Assembly (NCBI RefSeq): GCF_000724085.1
Contig: NZ_CCDL010000002.1
Coordinates: forward strand, 806,001-870,000
Length of the DNA: 64,000 nucleotides
Origin: Oceanobacillus manasiensis
GTDB lineage: Bacteria > Bacillota > Bacilli > Bacillales > Amphibacillaceae
Direction: 5' to 3'
Position numbers and translations under genes: made by a program. The notes beneath the pieces are model-generated. The model saw only the letters and a list, made by a program, of their open reading frames with translations. It searched no databases and had not been told where the DNA came from. Every line of letters starts with the position of its first letter. Position 1 is the first letter of the stretch. This document shows, piece after piece, positions 60,415 through 64,000 of the stretch.

Positions 60415-61707
60415 TTATTGCGGTAATGTCATAATCCCCGTTAGCACCAAAATGTTTGCGATAACCCCTACTGCAATGGCGCCGACAGGTCCTACAGCCA
60501 TCCGTACAATTGGTCGACCGGCAATTTCATTTAGCAGGTAAAAACCAGCTATAAAGAAGAATCCGAATCCTGGCGCAATCATATTTGCCGCATTGGCACC
60601 ACCAATTAATAAAGCAACTTCTAGTAGTTTAGTCATCGCACTTCGAATATTCTCCCCAGAGTTACGAACTCCCGGATATTTATCTAGGAATCTAGCAATA
60701 ACACTTAGCAGCATTACTTCGAGGAAGATCACAATAGCACCAACAATGACAGCAATCCATACATTAGGTACAAAAAGCCCGACGACGAAAATTAAAGTAA
60801 AGCCTACAGGACTATACACCCCTGTAGCAATGGCTGTACTGGCAACGAGCGGAATAAAACCAATCGCTCTTGCAGCTGCTGCAATCCCTGCATCAGCCTG
60901 CTTTCCCTCCGCAAGAAGGCTTAAAGAAATAGGATCACCTGCCATAAGTAATAGGTTGGTCGCCCCCGCAATCAATGCTCCAATAATCATGAAGAACACA
61001 ACATTTTTCTTAATTGATTTAACCTTTTCACTGAAAATAGAAGCAAGGTCCACGGAACTGCCTTCCTCTTGTTTTTCGCGCATTGCAAAGCCAAACAAGA
61101 AGATCATTCCTGCAATCAGAGCCATCCCTTCTTGGTTAAGAGTAATAGCATTGCCGCCAATTGAAAGAAAGCCACCTTCATTCACAAATACAGCAAGCTG
61201 CCTTACGATTGCTGCCACAATAAAGGTTAGAACACCTTTTTTAATCGTGAACTGCATAGCAACTGCCAATGCTGGAAATGCCATAAAGGTAACTACAACA
61301 GGGGTGCCAACTTCACCCATTTCTTCAAGGAAATTGACTGGCAAATATTCGAATAGCTTGACGAATCCTTCCAGTCCGACTAATAAGCCCCAGCCATATA
61401 CTGCCCCAACAGCTGCTGCCAAAGGTGTGCCCCATTTGTTTTTTGGAGTGATGAGCCCGATTATATCTGTTCCCAGCAAAATACTATGAATTAGAATAAT
61501 ACTTGCCGTTACCGTAAATGGAATACCAAACCCTACCACGAGCCCAAAGCTCATCGCAAATGCTGTAAGCCCCAATTCCCTGCGTTTCAACCTGCCTTCT
61601 ATATGCTCCCCAACAATCGGTCGCAGTCCATCATTAAAGACCGCAATATTCATATTGGCAAGCACAGCTGCCACTGCCCCAATTAAAATAACAAAGATCA
61701 TTTCCAC
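60415..61707 (-). CDS. yhfT: YhfT family membrane protein
   Basis: 430 aa, ten to twelve hydrophobic segments, close in length to E. coli YhfT (434 aa). GTG start at 61707 (GGGGGA, 7 nt upstream). LRPIVGEHIEGRLKRRELGL and FGMPFTVTAS-like segments mark the family; glycine-rich GGANAANMIAPGFGFFFIAG near the end may be a re-entrant transport loop. Most likely the transporter for the substrate of this operon. 22 nt after yhfU, 15 nt before php. Confidence 0.9.
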   Translation of the reverse strand: MEMIFVILIGAVAAVLANMNIAVFNDGLRPIVGEHIEGRLKRRELGLTAFAMSFGLVVGFGIPFTVTASIILIHSILLGTDIIGLITPKNKWGTPLAAAVGAVYGWGLLVGLEGFVKLFEYLPVNFLEEMGEVGTPVVVTFMAFPALAVAMQFTIKKGVLTFIVAAIVRQLAVFVNEGGFLSIGGNAITLNQEGMALIAGMIFLFGFAMREKQEEGSSVDLASIFSEKVKSIKKNVVFFMIIGALIAGATNLLLMAGDPISLSLLAEGKQADAGIAAAARAIGFIPLVASTAIATGVYSPVGFTLIFVVGLFVPNVWIAVIVGAIVIFLEVMLLSVIARFLDKYPGVRNSGENIRSAMTKLLEVALLIGGANAANMIAPGFGFFFIAGFYLLNEIAGRPIVRMAVGPVGAIAVGVIANILVLTGIMTLPQ

Positions 61708-61729
61708 TTTAACTTCCCCCTTTTGTTAT

Positions 61730-62089
61730 TTATCCCTTGTTTTTTAATGCATTTATAATCATAGGAACGGCTTTTTCCATATGATCACCAGTAAATCCGA
61801 ATGCCTTTTTACCTGCATTTACGGCTTCAATAACTTTTTCCTCCTGTGGCTGCTTCCCAGGCATGGATACGGTTTCACAATTGTCCCGACCAATCATCGC
61901 GATGGCCATTGCTAATGCTCCGCCACCACCAGTATGGCAAGCACCAACATAATAATCCGCCTGCCCGGTTTTAATAGCCATTGCTGCGTCCAAATCTGAC
62001 TTTACAGATGTTTCAATGGATGAGTCTAATTCTTTAATTAACCCTTCAATTGCCTTTTTTTCTACTTGTCCCCCGATAACAATTTTCAT
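61730..62089 (-). CDS. yhfU: YhfU protein (DUF2620)
   Basis: 119 aa soluble alpha/beta protein: KIVIGGQVEKKAIEGLIKEL, DYYVGACHTGGGGALAMAIA, KPQEEKVIEAVNAGKKAFGFTG. The GACHTGGGGA loop looks like a phosphate- or cofactor-binding loop. Resembles PTS EIIB-like domains only vaguely. E. coli YhfU (117 aa) is the same family. Start overlaps yhfY stop (ATGA), so coupled. Function unknown. Confidence 0.88.
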   Translation of the reverse strand: MKIVIGGQVEKKAIEGLIKELDSSIETSVKSDLDAAMAIKTGQADYYVGACHTGGGGALAMAIAMIGRDNCETVSMPGKQPQEEKVIEAVNAGKKAFGFTGDHMEKAVPMIINALKNKG

Positions 62090-62466
62090 CTTTTATCTCC
62101 CCCTTGATTTGCTTCTATTATAGTAGTATAGTGCATTGATAAAAACGCTTTCTCTTCTTCCGGTAGTGTGTGTCCCCATATATGCTCAATATTTTTAATG
62201 TGATTTTCCGCAGTGGGATAATAATTTGAATTTCTTACTTCTTTCATAATCTCGGAAGATGGGCCTTCCAGTGTCTCGCCTTCCCCAATCCGAGTAATTG
62301 CGGAAGGCAAATGGGTAAACAGCATCTCCGATTGTTCCAAATCTTCCGTTTTTAACTCTGTCAATAGATGATCAAATGCTTTTATTGTAACCTCGCAAGC
62401 CGGCTTGGAAATAACATCTCCTAAAGCTAGGATGTGTAACCTGTCCTTCAATTGCTCTCTATTCAT
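62086..62466 (-). CDS. yhfY: PRD-domain protein YhfY
   Basis: 126 aa. A single PTS regulation domain without a DNA-binding part: ENHIKNIEHIWGHTLPEEEKAFLSMHYTTI, with His in MHYT as a possible phosphorylation site. E. coli YhfY (120 aa) has the same architecture. It may link the operon to the PTS state or bind to YhfU or YhfZ. Strong AAGGAGG. An inverted repeat at 62481-62502 lies just upstream. Confidence 0.85.
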   Translation of the reverse strand: MNREQLKDRLHILALGDVISKPACEVTIKAFDHLLTELKTEDLEQSEMLFTHLPSAITRIGEGETLEGPSSEIMKEVRNSNYYPTAENHIKNIEHIWGHTLPEEEKAFLSMHYTTIIEANQGGDKR

Positions 62467-62480
62467 TCTTAATCCTCCTT

Positions 62481-62502
62481 AATATACAGTTTTTTGTATA
62501 TT
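62481..62502 (-). promoter_or_regulatory. Inverted repeat upstream of yhfY
   Basis: AATATAC-N8-GTATATT, 7-bp arms with an 8-nt spacer, in the 69-nt gap after yhfZ. The ATACAGT core recurs in the yhfZ upstream region (63486-63510), so YhfZ may bind both. Confidence 0.4.
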
Positions 62503-62535
62503 GGTTGAAAAAGAAAAAGCGCTTAACTGTGCTTC

Positions 62536-63468
62536 TTAATAATGCGGCAATTTCTCTTTTCTAACTACCTTCTTTTGTGTTTCTACTATTTCATTTACAT
62601 CTAATCTTTCCAAATAGTTCTTTACATCCTGTCGAGCTTTTTCCACTAATATAATGGAACTAGTTGCTTTTACAGAAATTGATTTGGCTTGTGAAGAACG
62701 AAAAGTCCCTACACCCATTTCACCTTTTGTACGGTTTTCATCAGCATTCCATACTGCTGCATCGATATCACCGCTCATTAGCATATCGAAAAGTTGCATA
62801 TAATTGACCGGTACCAAATCAACCTCCAGCCCTTCACATTCGAGCAAAGTGATTTTGGATTGATCGATCGATGTATAATCCACCCCAACTCGCATACCAT
62901 CTAAAATTCTATCATTCTGTTTATTCGCAAAGAAAATTTGATGTGTTGTTACATATGTTTGAGGCCCAAAGTTAACTGCTATTTCTAAGTTTCTGTTTAT
63001 GTCCATTTCTTCTTCAGCAGCGAGTTGTGACATGATAATAAAGTCATAGCGCCGAGTTTTCAGAGCATCTAACCGTTGTTTAGAACCTCGCATATATGCC
63101 AAATCTATTCGATTCATCATAGCTTCAGATGCCTCAATCAATCCCGTAGCAAGGCCTTCATATTTGGTAGAATACGGTAGCGGCATAGCACCAATAAATG
63201 AACCAACACCTGCAATTTCTTTTAATAAATGCAAGTCTTTTTTTAGCAGGTATGTTCCCATATGCCCCCTTGCTTCGAGTTTTATAGCATGAATATTGTC
63301 CAGGACCTTAAGAGCTCCTTGAACTGTACCATTACCTATTGAGAATTCCTCTGCAAAATCACTTACTCGTGGGATACGTTCCCCTTCTCTTATAAGCATC
63401 ATTTTACTGGCAATTTCTTTTGCAGCTAACCCATTCTTAGAATATAAGCCCTCTAAAATCCTACTCAT
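62536..63468 (-). CDS. yhfZ: Transcriptional regulator YhfZ
   Basis: 310 aa. Residues 1-75 form a winged-helix DNA-binding domain of GntR-like type (RIPRVSDFAEEFSIGNGTVQGALKVL). Residues 90-300 resemble a type II periplasmic-binding-protein-like ligand domain (IGAMPLPYSTKYEGLATGL, NYMQLFDMLMSGDIDAAVW). E. coli YhfZ (301 aa) has the same layout. First gene of the operon; probably autoregulates it in response to the substrate. Confidence 0.9.
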   Translation of the reverse strand: MSRILEGLYSKNGLAAKEIASKMMLIREGERIPRVSDFAEEFSIGNGTVQGALKVLDNIHAIKLEARGHMGTYLLKKDLHLLKEIAGVGSFIGAMPLPYSTKYEGLATGLIEASEAMMNRIDLAYMRGSKQRLDALKTRRYDFIIMSQLAAEEEMDINRNLEIAVNFGPQTYVTTHQIFFANKQNDRILDGMRVGVDYTSIDQSKITLLECEGLEVDLVPVNYMQLFDMLMSGDIDAAVWNADENRTKGEMGVGTFRSSQAKSISVKATSSIILVEKARQDVKNYLERLDVNEIVETQKKVVRKEKLPHY

Positions 63469-63644
63469 TAATGACTCCTTAATTTTACAGAATATTGTAT
63501 ACTGTAGATTATAACGCTTTCATATAAATCTTGCAATGGAATATGCTATTTATAAAAATAAATGTACCTTTATTAATACTAGGATTAGAAATGAATTTAT
63601 TTGTTTGCGTTGTTATTTATATTCGTTGCTGTAATAAAGTATAA

Positions 63645-63677
63645 GAAGAAGAGACCAAGCAATTCGCCTTGGCCTCT
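63645..63677 (-). terminator. Terminator of the beta-lactamase-like gene
   Basis: Minus strand AGAGGCCAAG...CTTGGTCTCT followed by TCTTCTTCTTAT, downstream of the gene at 63741. Confidence 0.7.
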
Positions 63678-63740
63678 ACTTATTTTGTTTTCTAGGGACT
63701 ACTTAGCAACAAGTCCTATCCTGCATCCAGCTCCAAATTA

Positions 63741-64000
63741 TCAGGTTAATAGTTTCTCCAATTCCTTCATTACTTCAAACGCACCTTCCGATTCATTCGA
63801 ACACACTACAATACTTATAGAATTCTCTGGGTAGTATACAGAACGGAAGTTGCAACCTGGATCATACCCCATTAGAATATGCTTTTTCACTTTTCCCTGC
63901 TCCATATCCACATAGCCACCATAGCTGTAATAAAGATCTTCGTCTACTTCTATTTGTGGCTGGAAAAGCTTTTCCGTCATTTTTTTGGACAGTAACTGGT
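63741..64000 (-). CDS. Serine hydrolase of beta-lactamase fold, C-terminal part
   Basis: The frame is open to the right edge (QLLSKKMTEKLFQPQI precedes the first internal ATG), so the N-terminal part with SxxK lies outside. The visible YYSYGGYVDMEQGKVKKHILMGYDPGCNF RSVYYPENSISIVVCSNE has the class C beta-lactamase/AmpC-like C-terminal strand order, with HILMGYDPG in the place of the KTG/HTG motif. Substrate not inferable. Direction is toward the yhf operon, with a terminator in between. Confidence 0.75.
   Translation of the reverse strand, partial: QLLSKKMTEKLFQPQIEVDEDLYYSYGGYVDMEQGKVKKHILMGYDPGCNFRSVYYPENSISIVVCSNESEGAFEVMKELEKLLT

Noticed and set aside
60593-61489. 298-codon plus-strand ORF opposite yhfT
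   Set aside because: Antisense shadow of a membrane protein gene; the composition is rich in Ser, Thr, Pro and Ile, with no ribosome-binding site.
1-64000. tRNA, rRNA, CRISPR arrays, insertion sequences
   Set aside because: Looked for cloverleaf-type ends, ribosomal cores, regularly spaced repeats and transposase motifs; none seen.

Overview
The window is AT-rich chromosomal DNA from an endospore-forming, salt-tolerant member of the Bacillaceae. The Oceanobacillus/Virgibacillus/Lentibacillus group is my best guess. The evidence is a Spo0E-like phosphatase, a YjcZ-type spore peptide behind a sigma-K-like promoter, a complete spoVA2mob-type operon, ectABC for ectoine synthesis, classical Bacillus regulatory elements (S-box and TPP riboswitches, a PyrR attenuator, LexA, cre and sigma-B sites) and many B. 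subtilis-like neighbourhoods (yndGHJ, yrkD-J, ywpF, yogA). I see no tRNA, rRNA, CRISPR array, transposase or prophage.

Layout. 1-4300: end of an aminotransferase, a Spo0E-like gene, signal peptidase I, a zinc-ribbon membrane protein paired with a PDZ-less HtrA-type protease, and a YjcZ peptide. 4301-8500: a GGDEF-EAL protein downstream of a Ktr-type K+ channel subunit, then YwpF. 9500-13250: seven-gene spore operon (DUF1657, YhcN/YlaJ lipoprotein, SpoVAC, SpoVAD, SpoVAEb, DUF1657, YetF with a DUF1657-like tail) behind a sigma-G-like promoter. 13300-32000: mostly metabolism and transport: dicarboxylate/amino-acid symporter, YogA, ArsA-type ATPase with a CC-ending partner, CstA with promoter and cre site, glutamate dehydrogenase, a permease, sigma-B gene yflT, TPP-riboswitch thiT, pepF, orphan holin, yceI, VanW, ndh, PyrR-attenuated uracil permease. 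32000-46800: topoisomerase III, Na+/H+ antiporter plus GltS, Mn catalase, a SAM-riboswitch operon of a flavin monooxygenase and an ATP-grasp ligase, a PBP4-type carboxypeptidase, yndGHJ and a LexA-controlled Y-family polymerase.

46850-52260 is a persulfide-response cluster on the minus strand (CstR-type repressor, DsrE protein, frameshifted rhodanese, TusA-rhodanese, rhodanese-persulfide dioxygenase, TusA, TauE exporter, rhodanese, DUF302) with three TACCC/GGGTA palindromes as likely operators. 52675-54913 is ectABC, whose first gene has no ATG/GTG/TTG at the expected place but a strong Shine-Dalgarno 7 nt before an ATT. 55925-63468 is a Gram-positive counterpart of the enigmatic E. coli yhfSTUVWXYZ operon in one orientation: regulator YhfZ, PRD protein YhfY, YhfU, YhfT, phosphotriesterase-like Php, PLP enzymes YhfS and YhfX, and phosphopentomutase-like YhfW. 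It is the best candidate here for an undescribed pathway.

A dispersed intergenic element of about 150 bp, marked by ACTGGCAGT...ACTGCCAGT arms, occurs in three long copies plus a short and a partial one. Many genes have starts downstream of the longest-ORF start; I moved them wherever a Shine-Dalgarno sequence decides the matter, and the entries say so.
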